From contig CAMWIW010000001.1 in the NCBI GenBank assembly GCA_947174415.1, forward strand, positions 117,116-181,115: DNA of 64,000 nt, given 5' to 3'. The DNA is from an uncultured Clostridia bacterium (GTDB taxonomy: Bacteria; Bacillota; Clostridia; Christensenellales; Borkfalkiaceae). Below the pieces are notes generated by a model that made no database searches, had not been told where the DNA came from, and worked only from the letters and a program-made list of their open reading frames with translations. A program made the position numbers and the translations under genes. This document shows, piece after piece, positions 27,910-36,424 of the stretch (positions within the stretch are counted from its first letter, which is position 1; every line of letters starts with the position of its first letter).

Positions 27910-29430
27910 TTGGGCAAACAGACAATGGGAGAATTTTTAGCCCTTTTAAGGCGGGCTAACGGCTTTACCCAACAAGAAGTGGCGGATAAACTTAATATTT
28001 CAAACAGAACGCTGTCCTCTTGGGAAACGGACAGGACTACGCCCGACATTTTACTTCTTCCCTCCATTGCCGACTTGTACGGAGTTACGGTTGACGAACT
28101 TTTGCGGTGTGAGAAATGTGCAAACGACAGCTCGGACAACAGGTTATCTGAGGCGGCACTACGCGCGCAAAGAAAACACCGCTTCGGCAAGTATTCGGCA
28201 AAGAGCCTGTTACTGTCCTGCTTAGGGTGTTTCGGCGCGGTGCTTTTGGCGCTTGCATTTGTGTTTATTTTATATACCTCTTGCCCAATGTGGCTATTTA
28301 TTCTGCTTGTGGTTTTGGCTTCTTGCGACATGATAGTGTGCGCGGCAGTTCTATTTTACTGCTTATACAATGTAAGACTTGCCGAAGGGCTGGTTTTAAA
28401 TGAAGATTACACCAAAGAAAAAAGAGCTTACGCCCTTGCGCTGAGAAGTAAGACGGCGAAGTTTTTTCTTTTCTGCGCCCTTCCTTTAATTGCGTTTGCT
28501 CTGATTACCCTTATCGTGTTTTTTGCCGCCGAACCACAGTACGTTTACGTCGGCGGAATTACCATTGATTACAGCGAAACTTATTACGTTGCTATGGGTA
28601 TATGCGGCGGTTTTGGCGTTTTGATTTTAGTTGCATATATTATTTACGCAAACTTAAATTTTAAAAGTCTGGCCAACGAAAAACAATCAGAAAACCACAG
28701 GCATAACTCAAAACTTATCGTCAAGACGGTCGGTTTCGGAGCTATTCCCGTATTTATTACGTTAGTGCTTATGATTGTATTTATTTACGTATATCCTCGC
28801 GAGGTGGATACGGTTTATTTTACTGCAAACAGCGTTGAAGAAGTCAAACAAAAATTTCAGACTATTCATATAGATAATTACGAAGCAAACCTCTTTGAAA
28901 TCGACGAGGGCGACTATTATCTGAACTTCAACACTGACGACGAGAATAAAATCACTTTTTCCTCTACAGATTACTGGGGCAATACTGATTTTTATTATGT
29001 GCTTTACGACCTCGGGAACGGTTTTTACGGCAGAACGTCGGGTGTTATTTGGCAAGTATACCATCTTGACGATAAACTGCCGCCTGAACAGATGCCTGAA
29101 AATGAAACTTTATATTCTTATTTCTCTTACGTTGCAAGCGGATATAGTGAATTGCCTGTTTATTCACCAACGTCAGATTATGAAACGGCAGTCAACGTCG
29201 CTTTCAGCTACCACGATACTATGCCCGTTTTGGAAGGACCGTTTATCTATAAACAGGAAATAAATTTATGGTATTATGTAGAAGACGGATTCTGGCGCTA
29301 CGAACTTGACGTTTGGCGCGATTTTTCGGTAATATTTTTAGGTATCTTCCTTGGCACTACTTGCGCAACCGTTTTGGTTTCAAGCATAATTTACTTAGCA
29401 AAACACAAAAAACAAAGCTTTGAATTTTAA
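27910..29430 (+). CDS. XRE-family HTH protein with multi-pass membrane region
   Basis: A 506-aa protein with an N-terminal HTH_3 domain (LRRANGFTQQEVADKLNISN, then LSSWETDRTTPD) followed by a cytoplasmic linker, four membrane helices in the middle, a roughly 200-residue extracytoplasmic acidic/Tyr-rich region and a final membrane helix. The architecture suggests a membrane-tethered regulator sensing something outside the cell. I chose the TTG at 27910 because GGAGG precedes it and the promoter lies downstream of the more upstream ATG at 27844. No ligand can be named. Confidence 0.8.
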   Translation: MGKQTMGEFLALLRRANGFTQQEVADKLNISNRTLSSWETDRTTPDILLLPSIADLYGVTVDELLRCEKCANDSSDNRLSEAALRAQRKHRFGKYSAKSLLLSCLGCFGAVLLALAFVFILYTSCPMWLFILLVVLASCDMIVCAAVLFYCLYNVRLAEGLVLNEDYTKEKRAYALALRSKTAKFFLFCALPLIAFALITLIVFFAAEPQYVYVGGITIDYSETYYVAMGICGGFGVLILVAYIIYANLNFKSLANEKQSENHRHNSKLIVKTVGFGAIPVFITLVLMIVFIYVYPREVDTVYFTANSVEEVKQKFQTIHIDNYEANLFEIDEGDYYLNFNTDDENKITFSSTDYWGNTDFYYVLYDLGNGFYGRTSGVIWQVYHLDDKLPPEQMPENETLYSYFSYVASGYSELPVYSPTSDYETAVNVAFSYHDTMPVLEGPFIYKQEINLWYYVEDGFWRYELDVWRDFSVIFLGIFLGTTCATVLVSSIIYLAKHKKQSFEF

Positions 29431-29436
29431 CGAAAG

Positions 29437-29466
29437 CCCCGCGGCGGAACGCCGCGGGGGTTGCGT
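29437..29466. terminator. Terminator between the XRE gene and yunB
   Basis: A very strong 10-bp stem, CCCCGCGGCG / CGCCGCGGGG, with GAA loop, between convergent genes. The T-tract is modest on both strands. Confidence 0.6.
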
Positions 29467-29467
29467 T

Positions 29468-30139
29468 TCAATTTTTCGGGACTAACAGTCCGTCAGAGCC
29501 GATTATAGAAGCTTGAAGATATGTATCCGGTATTTTACCCGCTATTACGCTTTCGCATATGAGCACCTCTATGGTTGAAGCAAGGTTTGTTGACTTAGAC
29601 GGCAAAATAATAGATATATCCGAAACTATTTCAAGGTATAAAGAGTGCTTTGTCTGGTTTATGCCCGCGTCGGTGAATTTTGAAACGAAGCGGCACTCAA
29701 CGTTGGATATGGGAATTATTTTGATATTTATTTTAGTTCCGAAACCCGCCAGCGCCTCAATGCCCGTTAGCGCACCTATGGGGACTTGTATGCCCTCCGC
29801 ACTCATTTTTGTCAAGTTCTCTTGCGATAGATACGCCGTATCCCTTGCTATTCTGTTGATTTTAAGGCTGTCAGTCGTAATAGACGTTACGTTGCCAACC
29901 TCGTCGCGCTCTATTGCAATCAGGTCTTCATAGCGCATAGTGTCGTTTAAGGTATAATATATAGCGTCGTTGACGGCAACGGTGGTTATCGAACGGATTG
30001 TTGCCTCGCTTATGGAAATCAAAACGCGCGTAACGTTGCGTTGGAAGTACAAAAGAACTCCTACCACCAAAAGGCATAATATTAGCAACAGCACTTTAAA
30101 CCGCTTGAATTTTTTGTTTGATACGAATTTGCGCGCCAT
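29468..30139 (-). CDS. yunB: Sporulation protein YunB
   Basis: A 223-aa protein with one N-terminal transmembrane helix (about 15-33) and an extracytoplasmic domain. Recognised from the early VNDAIYYTL segment, the MSAEGIQVPIGALTG motif and the IPISNVECRFVSKFTDAGIN segment that define YunB, a Bacillus sporulation protein of unknown mechanism. Last gene of the spoVA operon here, about 30 bp after spoVAE. Confidence 0.9.
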   Translation of the reverse strand: MARKFVSNKKFKRFKVLLLILCLLVVGVLLYFQRNVTRVLISISEATIRSITTVAVNDAIYYTLNDTMRYEDLIAIERDEVGNVTSITTDSLKINRIARDTAYLSQENLTKMSAEGIQVPIGALTGIEALAGFGTKINIKIIPISNVECRFVSKFTDAGINQTKHSLYLEIVSDISIILPSKSTNLASTIEVLICESVIAGKIPDTYLQASIIGSDGLLVPKN

Positions 30140-30170
30140 ACTCTATTGTATGGCGCGCCTTGTCCTTTTA

Positions 30171-30560
30171 TTAATTAGGTTTAGTGCGTGATTTGAATAT
30201 AATCGCCATAATAAAGGCAAAGACGACGGCGGCGGTAACGCCCGCGCTTGCCGCGGCGAGCGAGCCCGTTATAGCGCCGAAGAAACCTTTTTCCGCACCT
30301 TTTATTGCTCCGCTCGCAAGAAGATAACCGAAACCCGATATAGGCACGGTTGCGCCTGCACCCGCAAACTCGACGAGGGGTTGATAAACGCCGACGGCGG
30401 TTAACACTACGCCCGCTAGCATAAAGTACACTAAAATTTTACCTGCCGTTAAATCGGTAAAGTTTATTATAATCTGCGCTATAAGACATATTCCACCGCC
30501 CACGGCAAACGCCTTTAAAAACTGTAAAAATATCGTAAGCATTTCGTTATTGAAATCCAT
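30171..30560 (-). CDS. spoVAE: Stage V sporulation protein AE (SpoVAEb type)
   Basis: Membrane subunit (129 aa) of the SpoVA channel that moves Ca-dipicolinate into the developing spore and out on germination. Four hydrophobic segments surround the family motif FAGAGATVPISGFG. The ATG follows AGAGGTG and lies 2 nt after the spoVAD 3' half. Its normal upstream partner spoVAD is split by the 25-kb element. Confidence 0.93.
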   Translation of the reverse strand: MDFNNEMLTIFLQFLKAFAVGGGICLIAQIIINFTDLTAGKILVYFMLAGVVLTAVGVYQPLVEFAGAGATVPISGFGYLLASGAIKGAEKGFFGAITGSLAAASAGVTAAVVFAFIMAIIFKSRTKPN

Positions 30561-30561
30561 A

Positions 30562-30945
30562 TTACACCTCTAACTGCACGGCGTGGCTTATACAGGGAAT
30601 ACTCTCCCCTTGACCCGACGAAACCGTAGACAAAAGCGCACCCGTTGCCGCAAACAATACCCGCTTATAAAGCCCCGCTTTCATTTTGGTAAGGATATAC
30701 GAGTTCAACACGCTTGCCGAGCAACCCGCGCCGCTGCCGCCCTGAAATTCCTTTTCAATAACCTTATATACTATTTCGCCGCAATCGACGTGGTTTGCCG
30801 AGATGTTATAACCCTTTTCCCAACACAGGTCCTTGACGATACGGCTACCGAGCGCACCCAAATCGCCCGTTAAAATCATATCGTAATCAGTCGGGTCTGT
30901 GCCCGTATCCTTTAAGTGCTGCATTATGGTGTCTGCCGCGGCGGG
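30562..30945 (-). pseudogene. spoVAD: 3' half of interrupted spoVAD (SpoVAD residues about 207-331)
   Basis: Encodes the C-terminal third of SpoVAD, a soluble thiolase-fold protein that binds dipicolinic acid. Recognisable segments: AAADTIMQHLKDTG, MILTGDLGALGSRIV, HVDCGEIVY, GGSGAGCSASVL and VLFAATGALLS. An open frame runs on to a TTG at 30957 inside the element, but the homology begins at APA, exactly at the CCCGCCG core (30939-30945). The N-terminal part is at 56153-56770 on the same strand. I mark it as part of a split gene rather than a decayed one, because precise excision would restore the frame. Confidence 0.93.
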
Positions 30946-30970
30946 GGCGGTTGTCAATTAAACACCATAA
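30921..30970. other. Left attachment junction of the spoVAD element
   Basis: Host half (spoVAD codons) up to the shared core CGGCGGG (30939-30945, plus strand), then the element half ending in ACCATAA (30964-30970). ACCATAA is the inverted copy of TTATGGT at the right end. The proposed crossover dinucleotide is GG at 30944-30945 (CC on the minus strand). Confidence 0.85.
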
Positions 30971-30982
30971 GTTTTTTAGAAA

Positions 30983-31006
30983 AAAAGCGGGATAATCCCG
31001 CTTTTA
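30983..31006 (-). terminator. Terminator of the recombinase gene
   Basis: Minus strand stem AAAAGCGGGAT / ATCCCGCTTTT followed by T-run. It overlaps the recombinase stop and shields the spoVAD 3' half from read-through. Confidence 0.85.
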
Positions 31007-32698
31007 TGCCGTTTCGGAGGAAGCTTTATCCGCAGTTTTATGCTGTCCGATATATTCTTCTGCGGCAAGGAACGCGTCTCTGCACTTTAAGTGGATTTCT
31101 ACTTCCCCGCCCTCGTGAACGAAGATATTTTCAACGAGTTCAATTAAAACGTCTCGCGAAAGCTCCTTTAAACCGCCGTATTTTTTAAATGTTGCAACGA
31201 ACGGATTGCTGCCGTCTACGCCGTTTGCAAAGTTGCGCATTTCTTCCTTTATGCGCGAAATTTCACGCTCTGCGCGGGCAACTGCGTTGCCGTACTTTTC
31301 CTTTAAAGCGAAGTATTGCTCTCTTTCGATTATCCCGCTTTTATAATCGGGGTATAAATCGAGCAAAATCTTTTGCGCCCGTTCGAGTTCTTTTTGGTTG
31401 GAGGAAAGCTCTGCCGAAAGCCGTTTCGACCTCGCGCCCCCTTTTTGCACTCTGTTTATCTTTTCTAAAAGTCTGTCAAAGTCAACGGCAAGCTGAATAT
31501 ATTTGTTGAGAGTTGTTAAAACCGCCTCTTCGAGCACTTCCGCACGGATTGCGTGCTTGGTGCAAAGCGAGCTATGCATTTTACGGTAGGTCGAGCAAAT
31601 ATAATATTCGTACGTTTTATTGGGCTGTTTAACGGTGCGCTTTTGCATAGCTCTGCCGCAATCGGCACACTTCAAAAAGCCCGCAAATACGGATAACTTG
31701 CCCTCCTTTTCGTTGGGGGAAACGCGGGTATCGCGCCTCAACAGCGACTGAACCTTATCAAAATCTTGCTGAGAAATTATGGGCTTATGAGTGCCCTTTA
31801 CCGTTATTCGGTTGCTTTTATCGACTTGTTTCGAAAGATGTATCTTGTAGCTTATGACCTCGTTTTTCTTTTGGACGAGATTGCCGATATAAACCTCGCT
31901 CGTGAGTATTCTTCTGACTGTGGAATCGGTCCACGCACCGCCGTTTTTGCAGGTTGAAATGCGGCGGCAATTAAGTCCCTTTGCCGCTTTGTACTCGGAC
32001 GGGTTGGGAACGCCTCGGGCGTTAAGAGCTCGGGCAACCCCTATTATACTGAAACCCGCTAAAAATTTCTCGTAAATAAAGCGCACGGTTGCGGCGGCTT
32101 CTTCGTCGATAACGAGCTTGTTGTGGTCGCTTTCGTCTTTCTTATAGCCGTAAGCGGCGAAAGAGCCTATAAACTTGCCTTGCTTGCGACGAATGTCGAG
32201 GGCGCTTCTGACTTTTACGGAAATGTCGCGGCAGTATTCGTCGTTAATGATATTTTTGAAAGGCACGATTATATTGTTCATTGTGGACGGTTGAGCGAAG
32301 CTGTCTATGCCGTCGTTAACGGCGATAAAACGGAGTTTGAAAGTGGGAAAAACCACTTCCAAATACTTACCCGCTTCAACGTAATTTCTGCCGAAACGGG
32401 ACAAGTCCTTGACGATTACGCAGTTTATTTTTTTGCTTGCCGCCTCCGAAATCATACGCTGAAAAGCGGGACGTTCGAAGTCCGTTCCGCTGTATCCGTC
32501 GTCGATATAGTATTCGGTCAAGTTAATTTCGGGGTTTTCTGAAACGAACCGCTCTAAAAGAGCTTTTTGCGAGGACACGCTTTCACTCTCTATTTTATCG
32601 CCGTCCTCACGCGAAAGCCTGATATAGAGGCCCGCCTTCCATACTCTTTCGGTATCTCCCGAAATTCGTTGAACGCTGTATTTGCTTGTTCTTGACAT
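31004..32698 (-). CDS. Large serine recombinase of the spoVAD element
   Basis: Site-specific DNA recombinase (564 aa). The resolvase catalytic domain begins with AGLYIRLSREDG, the nucleophile being S29 counted from the chosen start. Then come DLSRFGRNYVE, the Recombinase domain (about 170-290), a zinc ribbon (CADCGRAMQKR followed by YYICSTYRK) and a C-terminal coiled coil. This is the TnpX/skin-Cd recombinase type of clostridia. I start at the ATG at 32698, which has AAAGGTG upstream; the open frame extends 16 codons further without support. It lies about 60 bp inside the element end, the usual place for a gene that integrates and excises its own element. Confidence 0.95.
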   Translation of the reverse strand: MSRTSKYSVQRISGDTERVWKAGLYIRLSREDGDKIESESVSSQKALLERFVSENPEINLTEYYIDDGYSGTDFERPAFQRMISEAASKKINCVIVKDLSRFGRNYVEAGKYLEVVFPTFKLRFIAVNDGIDSFAQPSTMNNIIVPFKNIINDEYCRDISVKVRSALDIRRKQGKFIGSFAAYGYKKDESDHNKLVIDEEAAATVRFIYEKFLAGFSIIGVARALNARGVPNPSEYKAAKGLNCRRISTCKNGGAWTDSTVRRILTSEVYIGNLVQKKNEVISYKIHLSKQVDKSNRITVKGTHKPIISQQDFDKVQSLLRRDTRVSPNEKEGKLSVFAGFLKCADCGRAMQKRTVKQPNKTYEYYICSTYRKMHSSLCTKHAIRAEVLEEAVLTTLNKYIQLAVDFDRLLEKINRVQKGGARSKRLSAELSSNQKELERAQKILLDLYPDYKSGIIEREQYFALKEKYGNAVARAEREISRIKEEMRNFANGVDGSNPFVATFKKYGGLKELSRDVLIELVENIFVHEGGEVEIHLKCRDAFLAAEEYIGQHKTADKASSETA

Positions 32699-32711
32699 AT
32701 GTACACCTTTA

Positions 32712-32734
32712 AAAGCCGTCTTGTAAACGGCTTT
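32712..32734 (-). promoter_or_regulatory. Leader hairpin before the recombinase
   Basis: An 8-bp stem AAAGCCGT / ACGGCTTT in the transcript leader, ending next to the ribosome site AAAGGTG. It could limit translation or act as a weak attenuator; the function is inferred. Confidence 0.45.
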
Positions 32735-32760
32735 AAGGCGATGCACTTTAACGCAATTTC

Positions 32761-32789
32761 ATTTTATAGGAATACTTTTATATTTGCAA
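32761..32789 (-). promoter_or_regulatory. Promoter of the recombinase gene
   Basis: Minus strand TTGCAA (32784-32789), 17-bp spacer, TAAAAT (32761-32766). Looks sigma-A-like; no convincing sigma-E or sigma-G consensus overlaps it. Confidence 0.6.
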
Positions 32790-32794
32790 GAAGT

Positions 32795-33004
32795 TCAGTC
32801 AAATCTGCGGGTGGCAATATTTACCAACAGGTTTTCTACTGCGGGGGCGTTCGCTTTATCCGAAAATACTATTTTTACGGGCGTTTGCTTTACGCGGAAA
32901 CAGTACGGGTTTTTCACGGTTTTTATAAAGCTTGCAAGCCGTTCGGGAACGGTGTTTGCGGTTATTTCTACGGTCGTTATATCAATAAGTTCTTTGTTTG
33001 CCAT
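32795..33004 (-). CDS. Small element-encoded protein, candidate recombination directionality factor
   Basis: A 69-aa hypothetical protein between the glycan operon and the recombinase. It has a weak AAGGGA site upstream of the ATG. Sequence is mixed alpha/beta in character (FIKTVKNPYCFRVKQTPVKI, then APAVENLLVNIA), somewhat like small TnpW-type proteins of clostridial elements. Its position immediately upstream of a serine recombinase, its size and its charge make it the best candidate in the element for an excision factor, but no motif proves this. Confidence 0.55.
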   Translation of the reverse strand: MANKELIDITTVEITANTVPERLASFIKTVKNPYCFRVKQTPVKIVFSDKANAPAVENLLVNIATRRFD

Positions 33005-33043
33005 ATTTGGTTTTTTCCCTTGGCGGGCGTTTTTTATACGGGC

Positions 33044-33074
33044 AAAAAAAGCGGCGGGCTGTTGCCCGCCGCTT
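33044..33074 (-). terminator. Terminator of the 16-gene glycan operon
   Basis: Minus strand stem AAGCGGCGGGC / GCCCGCCGCTT followed by T7, directly after the rfbB stop. Confidence 0.9.
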
Positions 33075-33079
33075 AAATT

Positions 33080-34099
33080 TTACTTATTGCCGTACATTTT
33101 TTTATAATAGTCTTTGTATTCGCCCGTTATTATGGGACGCCACCACGCTTCGTTTTCAAGATACCACTTTATGGTCTTTTGTATACCGTCCGAAAACTTA
33201 GTTTCGGGAAGCCAACCGAGTTCATTATGAATTTTCGCGGGGTCGATAGCGTAGCGCATATCGTGCCCCTTTCTGTCGCCGACGTGTTTTATCAGGCTTT
33301 CGGGCTTGCCCAAGGCTTTGCAAATGAGTTTTACTATGTCGATATTCTTCATTTCGTTATGACCGCCGACGTTGTAGACTTCGCCCACGCGCCCTTTATG
33401 GATTATCAGGTCAATCGCCTTGCAATGGTCCTCTACGTACAGCCAATCGCGGACGTTTATTCCCTCGCCGTACACGGGAAGGTCCTTATCCGCAAGGGCG
33501 TTAATTATCATAAGCGGAATAAGCTTTTCGGGGAAATGATAAGGTCCGTAATTGTTCGAGCAACGGCTAATCGTTACGGGTAAACCGTATGTGCGGTGAT
33601 AGGCAAGCACCAACAGGTCTGCCGAAGCCTTCGAACTCGAATACGGGCTGCTCGTGTGCAGAGGCGTATCTTCGGTAAAGAAAAGGTCGGGTCTGTCGAG
33701 GGGCAAATCGCCGTAAACCTCGTCAGTGGAAACCTGATGATAGCGCTTTACGCCGAACGCGCGGCAAGCGTCCATAAGGGTCGCCGTGCCTAAAATATTG
33801 GTTTTTAAGAAAATTTCGGGGTCTTCGATACTTCTGTCCACGTGGCTTTCCGCGGCGAAATTGACGACTACGTCGGGCTTTTCTTCTTCGAAAAGCTTAA
33901 ATACCGCCGCTCTGTCGCAAATATCCGCCTTGACGAAACGGAAATTCGGATTATCCATTACATCTTTCAAAGTGGAAAGATTGCCCGCGTAAGTGAGCTT
34001 ATCAATGCAGATTATGCGGTAATCGGGGTGGGCTTTGAGCATATGAAAAATGAAATTGCTGCCTATAAAGCCTGCGCCGCCCGTAACTAATACTTTCAT
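33080..34099 (-). CDS. rfbB: dTDP-glucose 4,6-dehydratase
   Basis: Second enzyme of dTDP-L-rhamnose synthesis (339 aa). Extended SDR with the NAD motif TGGAGFIGSNF, catalytic YSSSKAS, and FAAESHVDRSI. Full length. Last gene of the leftward operon; its start overlaps the rfbD stop by 1 nt. The rhamnose would go into the glycan assembled by the rest of the locus. Confidence 0.96.
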   Translation of the reverse strand: MKVLVTGGAGFIGSNFIFHMLKAHPDYRIICIDKLTYAGNLSTLKDVMDNPNFRFVKADICDRAAVFKLFEEEKPDVVVNFAAESHVDRSIEDPEIFLKTNILGTATLMDACRAFGVKRYHQVSTDEVYGDLPLDRPDLFFTEDTPLHTSSPYSSSKASADLLVLAYHRTYGLPVTISRCSNNYGPYHFPEKLIPLMIINALADKDLPVYGEGINVRDWLYVEDHCKAIDLIIHKGRVGEVYNVGGHNEMKNIDIVKLICKALGKPESLIKHVGDRKGHDMRYAIDPAKIHNELGWLPETKFSDGIQKTIKWYLENEAWWRPIITGEYKDYYKKMYGNK

Positions 34100-34971
34100 T
34101 ATCGTAACTCCTTTAAATACCTTTCAAGTGCGGACTGCCACGAAGGCAAACGCTTAAAACCGCCGTTATCGAGCGAGATTTTGCTCATTCTCGAGTTCAA
34201 AGGGCGCTTAGCCTGCTGCGGAACGAGCTTTAAATATTCTTCGGTGGTAACGGGATTGACTTTTACGGTTTTGTTTGCAAGCTTAAAAATTTCCACGGCA
34301 AAATCGTACCAACTGCAAACGCCCTCGTTAGTGGCGTGATAAACGCCGAATTTATCAGTTTCGAGCATATCGCAGAGCAATTTCGATAAATCGTACGTGT
34401 AAGTCGGCGAACCGATTTGGTCGCAAACGACGTTAAGCTCGGTTATGCCCGCGTCCGCAAGGCGCAACATAGTTTTAACGAAATTGTTGCCGTTTTTTCC
34501 GAACACCCACGAAACGCGGACGATAAAGTATTTTTCAAGGGTATTGATTACGAAATCTTCCCCTTGCGCTTTGGTTTTTCCGTAAACGGAAAGTCCGGAT
34601 TTTGTATCGTCCGTATCGTAATAATTTTCGCCTGTGCCCCCGAAAACGTAGTCGGTGGAAATATATATTAGCTTTGCATTTACGGCTTTACAGGCTTCGG
34701 CGATATATTTAACTCCCAAAGCGTTTACTTTGTAGACTTCTTCGGGTAGCTCTTCGGCCTTGTCAACCGCCGTCCACGCGGCGTTATGCATAACTGCGTC
34801 CGGCTTGTATTCTTCTATAAATTTTTTAACTGCGGCTTCGTCGGTGATATCCAAATCGTCATAGTCAATTCCGCTAACCGAGGTATAGCCCCTCTCTTTT
34901 AGCTCGCGTACGCAGTCGTATCCGAGTTGCCCCTTTACGCCCGTAACGAGTATTTTCATTTTTTTAGGCAT
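34099..34971 (-). CDS. rfbD: dTDP-4-dehydrorhamnose reductase
   Basis: Last step to dTDP-L-rhamnose (290 aa). N-terminal ILVTGVKGQLGYDCVREL, the ISTDYVFGG motif and YGKTKAQGE with the catalytic Tyr/Lys. Lies 8 bp downstream of rfbC. All four rhamnose genes (A, C, D, B) are contiguous. Confidence 0.95.
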   Translation of the reverse strand: MPKKMKILVTGVKGQLGYDCVRELKERGYTSVSGIDYDDLDITDEAAVKKFIEEYKPDAVMHNAAWTAVDKAEELPEEVYKVNALGVKYIAEACKAVNAKLIYISTDYVFGGTGENYYDTDDTKSGLSVYGKTKAQGEDFVINTLEKYFIVRVSWVFGKNGNNFVKTMLRLADAGITELNVVCDQIGSPTYTYDLSKLLCDMLETDKFGVYHATNEGVCSWYDFAVEIFKLANKTVKVNPVTTEEYLKLVPQQAKRPLNSRMSKISLDNGGFKRLPSWQSALERYLKELR

Positions 34972-34979
34972 ATCGCACC

Positions 34980-35540
34980 TTAAAATTCTATTTTGCTTTC
35001 ATTAAGCGTGGGGTGAAGTTTGTCCTTTTCGGATAAAATCACTTCGCCTTCAAACGGCCACTCTATTCCTATTTCAGGGTCGTTCCAAAGAATCCCGCCC
35101 TCATCCTCGGGGTGGTAAAGCTCGTCGCACTTATAAGCGAAGGTTGCGGTGTCAGAGAGCACTACGAAGCCGTGAGCAAACCCGCGGGGGATCATAAACT
35201 GTCTGTTGTTCTCGGCTGAAAGAAGCGCGCCCGTCCACTTACCGTACGTTTTGCTGCCCCGTCTTAAATCGACGGCGACGTCGTAAACCTCGCCTTCGAG
35301 CACGCGCACGAGCTTGGCCTGCGGATAATTCTTTTGGAAATGCAAGCCCCTTAAAACGCCCATTTTCGATTTGGACTGATTGTCCTGAACGAATTTATAG
35401 TTTAAACCCGCTTTATTGTAATCCTCTTCCTTGTAGGTTTCCATAAAATAGCCGCGGTTGTCGCCGTAAAGCTTTGGTTCTATTATAAATACGCCCTCTA
35501 TCTCCGTTTCGTAAAAAGAGAAATTGCCGACTGTTTTCAT
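34980..35540 (-). CDS. rfbC: dTDP-4-dehydrorhamnose 3,5-epimerase
   Basis: Cupin epimerase (186 aa). FIIEPKLYGDNRGYFMETYK, FVQDNQSKSKMGVLRGLHFQ and the catalytic His region are canonical. The open frame extends upstream inside rfbA, but the ATG at 35540, which overlaps the rfbA stop (TAATG), gives the normal length and was chosen. Confidence 0.95.
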   Translation of the reverse strand: MKTVGNFSFYETEIEGVFIIEPKLYGDNRGYFMETYKEEDYNKAGLNYKFVQDNQSKSKMGVLRGLHFQKNYPQAKLVRVLEGEVYDVAVDLRRGSKTYGKWTGALLSAENNRQFMIPRGFAHGFVVLSDTATFAYKCDELYHPEDEGGILWNDPEIGIEWPFEGEVILSEKDKLHPTLNESKIEF

Positions 35541-36424
35541 TAATATAATATCCTCTCTTCCAACACTTTTAAAAGATGTTGTCCGTATTGGTTCTTCTTC
35601 ATAAGCTCGGCTTGCTTTTTCAGCTCTTCTGCCGTTATCCAACCGTTCTTGTAAGCGATTTCTTCAAGGCAACCTATCTTTAAACCCTGATGCTCCTCAA
35701 TCATTTTGACGAAAGCTGAAGCATCTGCCAAAGACTCGTGCGTGCCTGTGTCGAGCCATGTAAAGCCTCTGCCGAATGTTACCACGTTGAGTTTATCTTT
35801 ACTTAAATATATTTGGTTTACGCTCGTTATTTCAAGCTCGCCGCGGGGCGAGGGTTTGACGCTTTTTGCGATTTTTACGACCTCGTTCGTGTAAAAATAC
35901 AGTCCGACAACGGCGTAATTCGACTTGGGGTTTTCGGGTTTTTCTTCAATGGAAACGGCTTTACCGTGGGCATCGAACTCTACTACGCCGAAGCTTTCAG
36001 GGTTTTCGACGTAATACCCGAACACCGTTGAATATCCGTTTTTCACGTTTTCAACTGCGTGTTGCAAGTTCTTTTTAAATCCGTTACCGTAGAAAATATT
36101 ATCGCCCAAAACCATACAGATGTCGTCGCCGCCTATAAACTTTTCACCGATTATAAAAGCCTGTGCAAGTCCGTCGGGCGAGGGCTGAACGGCGTAGCTT
36201 AAATTGAGACCGAACTTTTTGCCGTCTCCCAAAAGGCTTTGAAAGCGCGGCGTATCGTCGGGGGTAGATATTATGAGTATATCCCTTATCCCCGCAAGCA
36301 TAAGCGTGGAAAGCGGATAATAAATCATTGGCTTATCGTATATGGGCAGAAGCTGTTTGCTTGTTACCATAGTCAACGGATACAGACGCGTTCCGCTGCC
36401 GCCCGCAAGTATTATTCCTTTCAT
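35540..36424 (-). CDS. rfbA: Glucose-1-phosphate thymidylyltransferase
   Basis: Makes dTDP-glucose (294 aa), first step of the rhamnose pathway. [18 protein letters not shown] is the nucleotide-binding start and [18 protein letters not shown] follows. Typical length of the short RmlA group. Overlaps the flippase stop by 4 nt. Confidence 0.96.
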   Translation of the reverse strand: MKGIILAGGSGTRLYPLTMVTSKQLLPIYDKPMIYYPLSTLMLAGIRDILIISTPDDTPRFQSLLGDGKKFGLNLSYAVQPSPDGLAQAFIIGEKFIGGDDICMVLGDNIFYGNGFKKNLQHAVENVKNGYSTVFGYYVENPESFGVVEFDAHGKAVSIEEKPENPKSNYAVVGLYFYTNEVVKIAKSVKPSPRGELEITSVNQIYLSKDKLNVVTFGRGFTWLDTGTHESLADASAFVKMIEEHQGLKIGCLEEIAYKNGWITAEELKKQAELMKKNQYGQHLLKVLEERILY

